DNA from: Marvania coccoides
Lineage: Eukaryota > Chlorophyta > Trebouxiophyceae > Chlorellales > Chlorellaceae
Assembly: GCA_963854735.1 (NCBI GenBank)
Contig: OY978100.1
Span: forward strand, 2,108,001 to 2,172,000
Direction: 5' to 3'
Length of the DNA stretch: 64,000 nt
Shown here: one piece after another, positions 11,576 to 22,618 of the stretch
How positions within the stretch are numbered: the stretch's first letter is position 1
Layout: each line of letters opens with the position of its first letter
Translations under genes and position numbers: made by a program
The notes under the pieces: model-generated
What the model was told of the DNA's origin: nothing
Database searches by the model: none
What the model saw: the letters and a program-made list of their open reading frames with translations, nothing else

Positions 11576-13161
11576 ATGCCATTTTCAAAGCAAACCGCTC
11601 TGGCATTTGCCACCGGCGCAACTTTGGGCGCCGCATCTTTGTGGGTGGCGATGAAGTGGAAGCGCCGCAAGCTGGCAAAAATTGATGATGCAGCAAACGG
11701 CTGTGCCGCTTCTAACGGTAGCGCGGCGGTGTCTGTGCAGATGGATCCTTTGAGTGTCAGGCCCCAGCCGTGCAGCGGATACGGCTCTGGCGTGGCTGAC
11801 TTTGACAGCGACGTCGTTTTGATGGAGCAGTTCACGCGCAACGTGCAATTCTTTGGAATGGAGGGGCAAAAGAAGATCGCTGGGTCTCTGGTAGTTGTAG
11901 TGGGCCTAGGGGTAGGTCATTATCTTGATTGTGTTCTTCTAATCAATAAAAAAAACATTTTTTTGTTGCCACGCTTGCGTTTAATATCTTGTGCATACAA
12001 GTACAAATAATGCCCGGCAGTTGATTCTCGCAGGGAGTGGGAAGCCATGCAGCGCACCTACTGCTCCGCAGCGGCGTGGGTCGCCTGCGCCTAGTTGATT
12101 TCGACCAGGTCACCCTTTCTTCGTTGAACCGACACTGCCTGGCCACTCGAGCAGACGTAGGCATCCCCAAGGCTACCTGTCTGCAACGACACTTCGCAGA
12201 TATTGTGCCCGAAGCCTCGGTGGAGGCCTTGGTGGAGATGTACACGACTGAGACCGAGGATTTGGTCCTTTCTGGGCGCCCTGACTACGTGATCGACGCC
12301 ATCGACAACATCGACACGAAAATAGCGCTGCTGGCGGCTTGTCACGCCCGGGGCATCCCGGTGCTGTGCTGCGCGGGCGCAGGCGCCAAGGCGGACCCCA
12401 CCCGCCTCCGCCTGGCTGACGTTTCTCAGTGTGCTGCAGATCCGCTGGCCAGGGCAGTGCGTTGCCGACTGCGACGGGACCACGGCATCGAGTCTGGTAT
12501 TGAGGTGCTGCTGTCCACGGAGCGTCCCCGCTGCGGCCTCATATTTGCAGGCGAAGACGGCGCTGACCTGCGAGACTATGAGACCATCCCCAACTTTAGG
12601 ATTCGTACGATCCCGGTGCTGGGCACCACGCCGGCGCTGTTTGGTATGGCTGCAGCGGGCCAAGTGCTGTGCAACCTGGCGGGCGCGCCCATTGACCCCA
12701 CCCCTGTGCATCGTGTCCCGGCAAAGGCAATACAAACGCAGTACGACAGGCTGGAGGCGCGGGAGTGGGAGCAGCACGGCGTGAATCCTGACGAGCTTGG
12801 CGTAGACCAGCAGGAAGTGGAGGTTTTGATTCGTGAGGTGTGGCAGGGGGTCAGTGCGCGAACTCCAGCTGGCGGGCTTCCCGGGGACGAGAAATCGCTG
12901 ACGAGGGGGCTGGGGGAGCTGGCCCTGACGCGGTGGGACCCTGCACGGCCTGCCACTGTGGACAATTTGGTGCTGCTGACGCGGGAGGAGGCTGACGCTC
13001 ATGACGCGGCAGTGGGGGTGGGCGACAGTGAGGGAGAGGGAGCGGGAGGAGAACCAGGGGCGCGCTTGGCGGTGCTGGAAGCGGCTGAGCCGGAGTTTGC
13101 AGCCAGGGTGAAGGCGGGGCTGGCCAGGGCGCGGCGGCAATTCATCAACGCGTATTATTGA
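11576..13161 (+). CDS. E1-like tRNA threonylcarbamoyladenosine dehydratase (TcdA/Tcd1 type)
   Basis: Enzyme of the ThiF/MoeB/E1 superfamily that in bacteria (TcdA/CsdL) and yeast (Tcd1/Tcd2) uses ATP to cyclise t6A37 in tRNA to ct6A. Exons 11576-11911 and 12034-13161 give 487 residues. The nucleotide-binding loop 'VVVVGLGGVGSHAAH' spans the splice junction, followed by 'LVDFDQVTLSSLNRH' and 'VIDAIDNIDTK', all diagnostic. An N-terminal hydrophobic helix (about residues 7-25, ending in a basic KWKRRK) suggests a membrane anchor, as in yeast Tcd1 on the mitochondrial outer membrane; the location here is inferred. Other ThiF-family members are possible but the LNRH context favours TcdA. Confidence 0.85.
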
Positions 13162-13640
13162 ACCCCGCATTTTATTTCAATCGATTAATATTTAAGCGCA
13201 GAAATCCGCAGAATTTCATTAATACATCACCAACTCTGTTTCAGTGCTCTCGTATACGACCGTGCTTACATCATAGTGAAGCTCAAATGCTGTGAATTTT
13301 GAACAACAGGTTGTATAGGAATGGAATGGTGTGTGTGGAAAGAAAAGTACCAAACAAAAACACAAGATTGCGTTACGCAACATAGCAATACTATAAACAT
13401 ATGTGTATACTAGCAATATTATAAGCACATACCAGTTATAACTATAAATAACCATGTAAAAAAGTTGTGTTCCAAGCATGCCAGAATGGAAAGAAGTATT
13501 AAGTGGACGGTCGGAGCGTGCGATGGCCTGATACAAAATGGGGGTCATACACCATGTGCATCCTGCCTTTAAAATGGGAATGGTTGGTATTGTGTGCAGT
13601 AGTTTCCGTCACTCGCATGTGTGGTTTTCACGTTATTTGT
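13162..13640. other. Convergent 3' spacer
   Basis: AT-rich spacer between the 3' ends of the TcdA-like gene and the multicopper oxidase gene. It contains their 3' untranslated regions. No gene, RNA or repeat recognised. Confidence 0.4.
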
Positions 13641-16600
13641 TTATAATGTGCAATGGTCCTCCCACTTAGCCTTCCAGGGATTTGTCGGTCCCGTCAAAAA
13701 CTCCACATCGCTTGCGTTTGGATAAAATATTCTGTATAAATTCTTCGCCAGCATGTTTTGGCTGTAGCCTGGAGAGAGCTTTTTGTAGCCGCCCGATTTT
13801 CGCGCTGCGGTGTCTCCGAGCATGGGGTTGGCGTATGCCCTGGATTAGGAGGGGATAAAAAGAACAAGGGTGAGCTTTTGCATGGATATTTTAAAGGGAA
13901 AAAAAATCAGCGTTTACGCTTACCAGTTGCTGTAGACGATATTGTTCAATGTGAGGAACGGTTCTGTGGGCTGCACCTTGCTCGGGCCATTCGTGATGGT
14001 AAATGCACGCATCATATCCGAATCTTCATGTCTTCATAAAAGAAAAAAGTACATCAGAATCATAAGGGCAAAAGATATGTGCAAAAGGAAAGACAGGTAT
14101 GTAAAAGGAAAGTGCAGCAATATAATATATACTCCTATATTGGGCATATGAAAAAGTACTCCTATATTTTTTCATTTTTGTATTATTTTCATAACCCATA
14201 AACCCATAAACCCAAACCCATATATAGGACTCTTTTTCTTACCTCAAGTTGTGGCAATGGAACATGTAGTCTCCCCTGATATAGCATCGAGCATCAAAAT
14301 GAGAAAATAAAGAGTATTGGAGGGGGGAATCATCAGGTTGCTGTCGCAAATACTCATTTCCTCACCTGTGGGCACCAAAGCGGGCGACTATCCAGATCTT
14401 TTCGCTGGGGCCTGCAAAGAAGAATACGAGAGGATTGTAACTCCGCACGAAAGGGTGACTAATGCTCCACAGCAGAGTCTGCGCAGTGGATCGCCAGAGA
14501 CCGGTAAAAACTGGACCCCCCAAGTGCCGGCTGTTTTGCGCACACACAAACACACAGCTCACCTAAAAAGAAAACGTCCTTGGGGCTGTTCAGCTCAAAG
14601 GTTTCTACAGAACGAGATGAGGAATCCCTGCAGAACAAGAAAAGTCAGCATTGAAATAATATTTTGAAAAACATATTTCGACTCAACGTTTTTTTCCTAT
14701 ATGTTTTCTATATTGTATGAATGGATTCTTTTTGCCGCAAGCCAAGTTAAGACTTCTTTGGGTCGCATGTTCTTTCGCAAATGTTGGCCCAAATTGAACC
14801 ATGGGAGAATTTTTCTACCTTCGGACGACATACAGGTCGACTAAATGGATGTGCACGGGGTGCTGCAAAAGGGCAATAACAATGAGTGAGTTTTTTTCTT
14901 CTGGGGGAAAGCATGACGCAGGGGGACCGGGAAAAAAATAATCGTCATCAAGTGGAGCGGCAAAACAACAAGTATTATGTTTCCATTACTTACATACTGA
15001 AGTGAGGGAAGGCGGAAGCGGGAAGGAGAAAGGCAAATATGTTAGCAAGTTCGTTTATTAAATACACAGAGGAATTGTATGGAGAAGCAAGCTTCTGTCG
15101 TGCAGATATGTTTCCGATGTCAAATGCTTACCCAGCCACCGCCTGTCTCGAAGCGCCACACCTCCCAGGTGTTCTGACCCACGTCCGCTGCTGCGATCTT
15201 GAACGAACCCCACGTCTCGCCGTTGATAGCCCACTGACCGCCCGTTTTCCCAAACTTCATGATACGATGCTGCTGGCCAGCCTGGGCCATCGCAACTGCC
15301 TGGGCCATGTCCAAATCGCTCATTACCCGGTGCATCGGCTGGTCGGGCTTGATGGTGGTGTCGGCAGCGTTAAAAACTGCGCCACTGCCCGATGCAGCGA
15401 CCTCAATTTTGGAGATGAGGTGAGAGTAGCAAAAATAGGGGACGTCCTTCATGACCTTGTCATTATGATCGTTCCAGATGTAGAGGGTCTGACCAGCATA
15501 TTTCTCCAGGTTGCACACCACTTCATATCGCTCTGCCACCCCTAGGAGGAGGCCTGCAGCAGGGAATAAAATGAAAAGGCGATGAAAGCACACCAACTTT
15601 GGGTCATCAACAAATATATAAACGAACCTGATGCGGGGAAAGCAACTGGCTCCTTGCGGAAGCCTCCGTCGCTGGCAATGACGAGGCAGACTTGGGGGCC
15701 AATGTCGTTGAGGGCGGCGTTCTTGATTTTCAACAGGTAGGGCCGGGACACAGCGGCATTGAGAACGCGCATGCGATAGTATTTGGGCTGGAGCATCATC
15801 TTAGGGAAGGGAATGCCTGCGCAGACGAGAAGCCACATATGTCCGGAAAAGCAAGTTGGTTAGCAGGGTTTTAGAAAGCACGGGGCCTCTCACTGGGCCA
15901 CCACTTTTAAGAAAGCTCTGGCCTCCACACCGTGTTTTAGAAGACGTCGCACGTCTTAAACAATTCGTATAATGTTATTGAACCTCTGCAAGGCAAGCAG
16001 CCTCTGAATTTCGCACATTTTGGGAAAAAGAGGTGATCAACTTGCAAAGAACACCCACCCTATTTGGTTCAGCCTGCCACACCATTCTCTGGCGCGTAAT
16101 TCCGATTGTTTATGCCACCCGTGGATATAATCAGCACGCGTGAGCCACTTTTTCGGCCATTGTTGAAGCATTTCCCTCTCGAGGATGGAAACCTGTCCTA
16201 CCAACAGCCAGCCAGGGAACACTGTAAGTTTCAAATTATACAATATGTGATGTACTGCGAGTTATATTTTATTGCAATGTGTCAATTGTTGTCTCAATTT
16301 TGTGACTCTTTTCAACATTTGATCTGATTTTCGGCACTGCGCAGGACTCCTTCGTGGGCCGTGCGCATGGTTTACGCGACCTGGCCAGTCAGAATCCTGA
16401 CTGGGAGATCCACGAGCGCAGAAATATGCCTTATCCGTACGGTAACCTCCCCAAAAGTGCATGGGGGGAAAAAATGGTCCACATCGTCCACGGCTGCAAG
16501 TTTGGGAAGAAGGAAACTGAGAGTCGTTGTCCTGAGAGCGAACAGAAAGCGACCGCCAAGGTCGGCTGCCCCTGGGAACTCGTGGTGGTGGGTTGGGCGG

Positions 16601-19600
16601 ACCGCCCCGGCGAGCTCTACATCTTCGACAGGCATGGGCACGTTGGGCACGTGCCTGGAGCTGGGCTAGATCAACGGCTCCGCAATATCCTCCCTCGCGT
16701 GAAAGAGGAGGCGCTACCGGTACCGGATATTTGAAATTTGAAATTTGTCAGCGCCATATATAACTATTTTTCTATACCTTCTGCAGCTGCTGAAGTACGG
16801 CATGACCCCATTCAGGGTGCTGCAGGTGCTGGAGGAGAAGTTCAACTTCGGCATCGGCTCCGACGGCAACTTCAACTCGAGACAGCTGCCCACGCTGCGG
16901 GAGCTTCAAAACCTCCAGAAAACTGTGCAGCACGAGCTCCGCCCCAACAGAAACGACAGCCTCAGCCTGCAGCATCTCGTAGACGGCCTGAAGCACGGCA
17001 GCCCTGGCGTCGTGCTCAAGTACCGCCCCCAAGTGATGGACGACGGGAAAATCACGCAGCACTTCATGCTGGTCCTGTCCACCCCCTTCCTCACCCGCAT
17101 GCTGAAGACCTTTGGGAGCCGCCTCGTCTTCATGGACGCCACCTATGGGATGATCAAGTACGGCTACCCCCTCATCTCCATCGTCGTCCGGGACGAGTTC
17201 ACCAACGCCGTGCCGGTGGCGTTCTGCATAGCGGACAGCGAGGAGGCCGCTACGTACGAGGAGTTCTTGAAGATTGTGGCTGAGGTAAATTTGACAGTTC
17301 AATTTATAAATCACCGAGCGTCAATACCTTTGATTTATTTCAAATTTCCTCACTATTTTGAGTTAATCACTGTGAAATTTATTCATAATATTGTCCAATC
17401 TATCGTTACAGGCGGCGGACTTCAAGTTCGACTCCATCATGATCGACAAGTCTCCTGCAGAGATGGCGGCGTGTCAGGCGCTGGACATCAAGTTCCTGCT
17501 CTGCATCTTCCACGCCATGCAGGCCATCGAGCGCTTCTGCAAGTCTCACAAAAGTGGCGTGCAGGGCGTGGAGAAGAAAGGCCTGCGGCTCAATATCTAC
17601 GCAGCGCTGCGGGGCGTCATGCGGTCCACCTCAGAGGCGGAGTTCAAGGCCAACTCTGAGGCTTTCAAGCGGCGCTTGACCGATGACGGGGATCTTGGCA
17701 ATTATCCAGCCTTGGTCAGCTACTACGCGGCGGAGTGGGAGTCGTGTGCTGTGCGCTGGGCAATGTTCGGCCGCCGTGGGCTGGACGACCTCCAGAGCAA
17801 CACCAACAACCTCGCTGAGTCCGCGCAGTACAAGATCAAGTACCATTTCAGCGGAAAGAAGGTGGGGAAGCGCGTAGACGACGTGGTGCGGCTCCTTCTC
17901 AAGGCAATGCAACACTACTTGGCCGACCGCTTACGCAAACACTCCGGCATGGTGCGCACTGGGGCAGAGGCGGCCGACGAATCGTATGCGAAGCGGGTGG
18001 AGCGGGTAGAAAAGCTGCCGAACGGGGTGACTCGGGTGGATGCGGGGGTAGGGCGGTGCCGCGTTCGCAGCGCCAACAAGGTGTGCCCTTTTAAGAGTCA
18101 TGACACGGTTATCGGCGACTTGTCGTGTGACTGCGGTGCTGACGGTGTGTGCCACCACCTCCATGCCGCCGCCAACAAGTTCCCCTACACCTCAGATTTG
18201 CTGAAGTCCATAGCAGCTGCTTGCGCTGAGAAGCACAAATCTGGTGAGAAAAGGCATTCATTCTCTACAATGCTCTCTCCAAGGTTAAAATTGTATAAAT
18301 TCTTCTGGTTCTTTGCCTTCATTCACGAATATATAATCAAGAATTCAAATAAGACAAGTAATATCGCTTCAAATTCAAACTTCATTTTTTCATCCAGGCG
18401 CTGCGAAGTTCACCAATCTCCCCGGCAGCCAAGAGGGTGAAAAGCTTTTCTTGTCCCCCAACCTCGCCGGCAACGGCAGCGCTGTCATCAGCGCGTTGGA
18501 GGGCATTTGCAGCTGCCCCGTCTACGATGTCGCCCGCGTGTGCCCCCACCTCCTCGCTGGCGCCTCCCTGCCGGAAGTTGGGGCTATCCTGCACCTAGAG
18601 GAGCCCCCTGACATCGTGGAGGTTGCGCGGCCTGCTCGCATGGGCCCATCTCCGGAGAAGGAGCCGCTGATCTCTCTTGGCGCTGCGAAAAAAGAGTTGG
18701 ATGCGCTCACGACCGCGATGAAGACGGCGCAGCCTAGGATGAAGCTGGGACCAATGAGGATGGAGGTAAAGCGCACCGTGCAAGGCATAATGGCTGCCCT
18801 CCCCTCCATTTCAGAGGATGTTGCCGCAGCGCACCTGCCGGCGCTGAAGGCCACATTCCAGCAAATAAAAGAGGCGGAGCAGAAGTTTGCGGCCACACAA
18901 GTGCAGGTGGGCAAGCAGCAGACGCGGGCTGCGGGGCGCCGCGTGGAGAGGCCGCTTTTCGCCGGGAGGACGAGCGGGCGCAGCAAGGGCCACTTCACAG
19001 CCGGAGGAGGCCGCGGCGAAGAGGAGGAGGTCACAGCAGAGTTCTCGCACGTGAAATCTGCTGGGAGGCCGAAAACCGGCGCGCGTGGGTGCGAGAGGCG
19101 GGGCTACTTGTCTCCGGCAGGCGGCAAGGCGGCGGAGGGAGACGATAATTTTTAAATTACACTACTTTTTACTCATTGATAGCTTTATTTATTTATTTTT
19201 GAATTTTTGGAATTGAATTCACTGTGTTTCCTCTCCGGAAAATGATGTAAACTGTATGTGCAATAAAATTGGAGGAGTGCATACAATTCCACGAGGCGTG
19301 CCAATGGGACCTTAATCGAGCTTCAAGAAATCATTATAAATAATGTTTATTAATAAGAAGCGGTGGGCGTAGTGTTGGCGGCTCGCAATTGTACGCTGAA
19401 AGTGTGTGAACTGCCGATCTCAACAAGCATGTGAAAACTCCAAAAACAATCGCGCCAAGTTACAACAGCCTGCGGAGCTATCAAATATAATACTAAAAAA
19501 AATTGTGTCCAGCGCAAAGGGTGTCATAATACTGTTTCGCACCCCCAAAAATGTTCAACTGATGAGAGTACGAAGGCCAAGAATCGCTGTACTTTGCTCC

Positions 19601-22600
19601 AATTTAGAGCTTAAACCCATACAGAATGGAGTATAAAAATTTAAATAAAGAATCTACACGCACGAGGAGGTGCGCCAAGTGTCTGGCAGTAAAAATTGTG
19701 TCAACGTGCCGGTGGACAACGGCAAAGAGTTCAAATTATAGTGTTCAAATTATACGTATTAAAAATCTCCAGGGAGGCGCATTTACAATTCAAGGTTACA
19801 CAAAGCTTGAGCAGCCTCGTCTTCCGTAATTTTTTCTTGCTCTGCCGCCATTGAAACAAATTTTTCAAGTTGAGAAATCTTCGATGCTCGTGAGTGGGGC
19901 TCCTTCAGGACAAGATCCAACTGACCGCCATCAAGCAGCTGCGAAAGAAAATCGTCATATTTATCAGCGGGAATTTTTATACATTCAACATCCTGCACCG
20001 GCTCGATGGTGCGTTTTAACGGCTGCGCTCCTTTTTCGTTGACATGAAGGTACGAATTCTTCACGGAAACCACCACATCACCCACATCCAGCTTTATTTG
20101 AGAGTATTGCGCGGCCCAGCTCTCCACGAAGCCCTCCAGCGGCGGATTTCGGATGTAACGACCGCCGACCACCATCACCCGCTGCCCGGTTGCGGACGGG
20201 GCCACGCAGAGATGGGCTGAGAGAGGCAGCACCACGTAGTTCTCGGGGTTGGCGGGCCGCTTACGCTTCTTGTTGTCCACCACCTTGTTGTTGTCCAACA
20301 CAATGCCTTTCCTTTCGACCCCCACAATCACCGCTTGGTCATTTGAATTGAGGCGCTGCACAACCTTCCCTACAGCCATAGTCGGGGTAATCAACGTAAT
20401 AGAGTCATCGGGAAGGGGGAGGCAACGCTCAGGTGGAGGCGTACGGGCTCGTTGGGCTGCCGCCGCCACCGCGCAAGCTCGACGCTCCTCATTTTCCAAC
20501 AGTTTGGGCAGCACTCCTTCTAAATAAAATATGTGGGCGGCCGGGAGCAGATGTTCGAACCACAGAGCCTGCGATTGGTCATCCCAAGGCACGTCCCAAA
20601 ACGCCAAATTGTCGCCCACGCCTGCCACGACCACCGCTTTTGGAGGGCTGCCAAGCCAATCCACGAGCTCAGAGCTCACGGCAATCGCGAGCTGCATGAC
20701 GACCTGACACTCTGCTGCCCTGGGGAGGTCATCAGGTTCCCTTGAGGGGGCCTTAACCTCTAAAATGAAGGCCTCAGACCTGGCTTCGTTCACCACCCAG
20801 TAGTCCATCGATGCGCTTAAGTGCGGGTAGTCTGGATGCAGGAGAAGGCCAACTTCGTGAAGCTTGTAGACGCCCCCCTTTCTCTTCTGCGATTTAGATG
20901 ATAGAACCAGGTGAAATGGGGCGAAATCGCCTTCAGAAACGGAGGTAAGTAGCTTACCTGAAGATCAAGGATGTAATTGTCAGCGATGCTGCGCTGCAGA
21001 TCGATCCCCCGCTGCATGTGCGTGGTAACCTTAGGCGGGTTAAATATTTCGTGAAGAACATCCTCGATAGAGGGGTGTGAAACGAGCCCAGCGATGACCG
21101 CAATTCTGCTGGCTGTAACTCGCAGTTGCCGCTCATCATGCCACTGTTCTGAGCCCTGCTCCATCTTAAATAATTCCTTGGCCTTCACTGAACAATAATC
21201 ACGTGTCCCCATGGCCTCCATTTGCCGCATCTGGATCGGGTCGATGGACATCGATGCCATATTTAAAGTTTAGACTGCAATTCAAGTTGCCTGAAGCATA
21301 AAGCTAACATTAATGATCCCATGCATTGATTAAATGCGGCGAAACGTGCCGAAACGCTCGGAAAAGCGCGGAGTGCCCTTAAAAGTGGTGGCCCAGTGAT
21401 CGTGTTCTTGCTTTTAGAAAAGAACATGCATAAAGGGATCAGAAAAACGAGCTTCTTTTTTCTCAGGGTACGCTGGGTATATTGTGTATAAAAGCAGCGC
21501 AAAAGATACATTTCTTACCGCTAACAAGGTTAATGTCGCCGTAGAAGTTGTCGCGGTGGGGGCCATCGGCGTCCAGAGCAAGCTGGCAAGAAGAGTCAAG
21601 CGCCTTGTCCTGAAGGATCATGTGCAGCTCCTCAATATCTTCCATGTTCCATGGCTCGCCGCACGCGCCGTCTTTCGCTTTTGCACTGACGAGGTAAAGG
21701 CCCGCAAGGCCGTAATACGCGTTGGCCGCAGTGATGTGCAGAGCGTGGTCATGGTACCTTCATTGCACAAATTTGTTTGCGCAATTAAAAAACCTTCAGC
21801 ATGTTTGAAACGCATAGAACCTGAATTTGGGTACTCACCATCCAGTGACAGGGCGGTTGTTTGGGTACAAATATTCTTTGACCTCGCCGAAGCATGTCTC
21901 GTCCTCTGCCCAGCCGTCAAATGGAGCCAGGGACGCGCTGCCGTGCAGATGGACGGAGAAGGGACGGCCAGATCGGCCAGGCGCGTCGCAGGGGTGCACA
22001 GTTCCGTTCAGAACACCGGAGATCTTGTTTTTGTAGCGCACTATGGTTTCATGGCCCGCAGGCGCCACGATGGTGGGTCCAGGGATAGTGCCAGCATAGC
22101 TGCAGCGAAAAACGCCTAATCAATAACCTCCCAGCCTTTCCATTTCTATTTTTTTAATGCAATTTTATTGCGTAAAAAACCAGCTCAGCATACCTCAAAA
22201 AACGCGTGGGCGTGGCTGCGCACGAAGGGATGAGGCTGGTCCAGGGCGTCAGCTCGGTCTCGAGGACCTCGATCTCATAGGTGGAGATGCAATGGCCATC
22301 ATCCCGGCACGCCTTGTTCTGGCCGGCGACAATTGGGGGATTTCGAAAGATATCTTTGAATACGTTGAGCTGAAACGGAGTGCCAGGAAATCCGTCGACT
22401 TCATAAGCCACGTTCCCAGTGGGGCAGATTTTGTCCGGGGTGTCAAATGGAGAGGCGGGCGGAGGGACGTTGACGGCAACGGGGTCGGCGACTACTGGGA
22501 CGGATGCAGCATCTTTCTTGACACGCCTCCTCACGCGCGCCGCCTGCCCATCACGAGCAAGGAGCACGGCAGCAAGCAATAGAACCAAGCACGACTTCCT

Positions 22601-22618
22601 CATCTTTATGCTGCACAT
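13641..22618 (-). CDS. Secreted multicopper oxidase (bilirubin oxidase/CotA-like), host gene of the nested transposon
   Basis: Exons, 5' to 3': 22194-22618, 21839-22099, 21519-21757, 15628-15816, 15132-15553, 14819-14862, 14563-14627, 14366-14411, 14243-14275, 13924-14031 and 13641-13839; sum 2031 nt, 676 residues. All copper ligand motifs are present: HLHG, WYHDHALH, HPVHIHL and HCHNLRHEDSDMM (T1 Cys, His and axial Met). The enzyme should oxidise a phenolic, tetrapyrrole or metal substrate while reducing O2 to water. A signal peptide (MRKSCLVLLLAAVLLA) suggests secretion or wall location. Several exons are only 33-65 nt. Intron 3 is 5702 nt because it contains a transposon; removing it and one target-site copy leaves about 159 nt. 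The start could also be the ATG at 22603. Confidence 0.88.
14136..14156 (+). repeat. Dispersed 'TATATTGGGCATATGAAAA' motif, copy 1
   Basis: Located in an intron of the multicopper oxidase gene. Similar copies are at 51657-51678 and 54905-54926. Confidence 0.6.
15891..15911 (+). repeat. Left terminal inverted repeat, identical core
   Basis: 21 nt whose reverse complement is found exactly at 21378-21398. With 13 less conserved nucleotides outside it (15878-15890), it forms the left end of the element immediately next to the 9-bp target-site copy. Confidence 0.9.
16185..19155 (+). CDS. MULE-type DDE transposase with two SWIM zinc motifs
   Basis: Exons 16185-16223, 16345-16719, 16787-17284, 17412-18243 and 18398-19155; 833 residues. 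It should bind the element's inverted repeats and cut and paste it. An N-terminal zinc-binding region (about residues 45-115) has 'HGCKFGKK', 'VGCPWELVV' and 'RHGHVGH', resembling the WRKY/FLYWCH-type domains of MULE proteins. The catalytic core shows D255 (FMDATYG), D316 (MIDKSPAE), the family's C-x2-H insert at 335-338 (CIFH) and E440 in 'NNLAESAQY'. A SWIM motif starts at residue 543 (CDCGADGVCHH) and a second CxCx8CxH at 619 (CSCPVYDVARVCPH). The C-terminus is basic. Exon 1 is short; the other frame through it would join to a stop, which supports this choice of ATG. Confidence 0.87.
19156..19782. other. Spacer between the two transposon genes
   Basis: 627 AT-rich bases between convergent 3' ends inside the element. 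A 'caataaaa' at about 19260 could serve as a polyadenylation signal for the transposase. No open frame of interest. Confidence 0.4.
19783..21260 (-). CDS. YqaJ-type (lambda-exonuclease fold) nuclease carried by the transposon
   Basis: Exons 20958-21260 and 19783-20886, 468 residues. Residues 36-58 (GSEQWHDERQLRVTAS) match the N-terminal motif of YqaJ-like recombinase nucleases, in which a protein resects double-stranded DNA 5' to 3'. The PD-(D/E)xK active site is D129 (SMDYW) and E144-V-K146 (FILEVKAP). After the nuclease, from about residue 230, there is an extra region with a basic KKRKRP motif and a beta-rich segment (VMVVGGRYIRNP) that I do not recognise. The gene is convergent with the transposase, 627 nt apart, and starts 118 nt inside the right inverted repeat. 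Its role in transposition or in repair of the donor site is inference. Confidence 0.82.
21378..21398 (-). repeat. Right terminal inverted repeat, identical core
   Basis: Exact reverse complement of 15891-15911. The outer 13 nt (21399-21411) separate it from the right target-site copy TTTTAGAAA at 21412-21420. Confidence 0.9.

Larger units (their letters stand above)
15869..21420. mobile_element. Mutator-like (MULE) DNA transposon, complete, with target-site duplication
   Basis: The element itself is 15878-21411 (5534 bp). It is flanked by a perfect 9-bp direct repeat TTTTAGAAA at 15869-15877 and 21412-21420, the size expected for MULE target-site duplications (8-11 bp). The termini are inverted repeats of 34 nt: the inner 21 nt (15891-15911 and 21378-21398, beginning CACTGGGCCACC) are identical and the outer 13 nt, both starting GCA, match at 6 positions. 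It carries two convergent genes, a transposase on + and a YqaJ-type nuclease on -. Both reading frames are open across all splice joins, so the copy may be autonomous and recent. It sits wholly inside intron 3 of the multicopper oxidase gene, antisense to it for the transposase. Confidence 0.9.

Noticed and set aside
14186..14216. 'ataaaccc' repeats as interstitial telomere
   Set aside because: The unit is CCCATAAA, not CCCTAAA, and there are only two or three copies in an AT-rich intron.
15878..15890. Ends of the transposon placed at the 21-nt identical repeats
   Set aside because: Bases directly outside the 21-nt repeats (ctct and atcg) do not form a duplication. Extending 13 nt outward gives a perfect 9-bp duplication, so the ends were moved there.
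13641..22618. The oxidase gene as a pseudogene broken by the transposon
   Set aside because: The insertion is within an intron, and all 11 exons sum to a multiple of three with no stop; copper ligands are intact.
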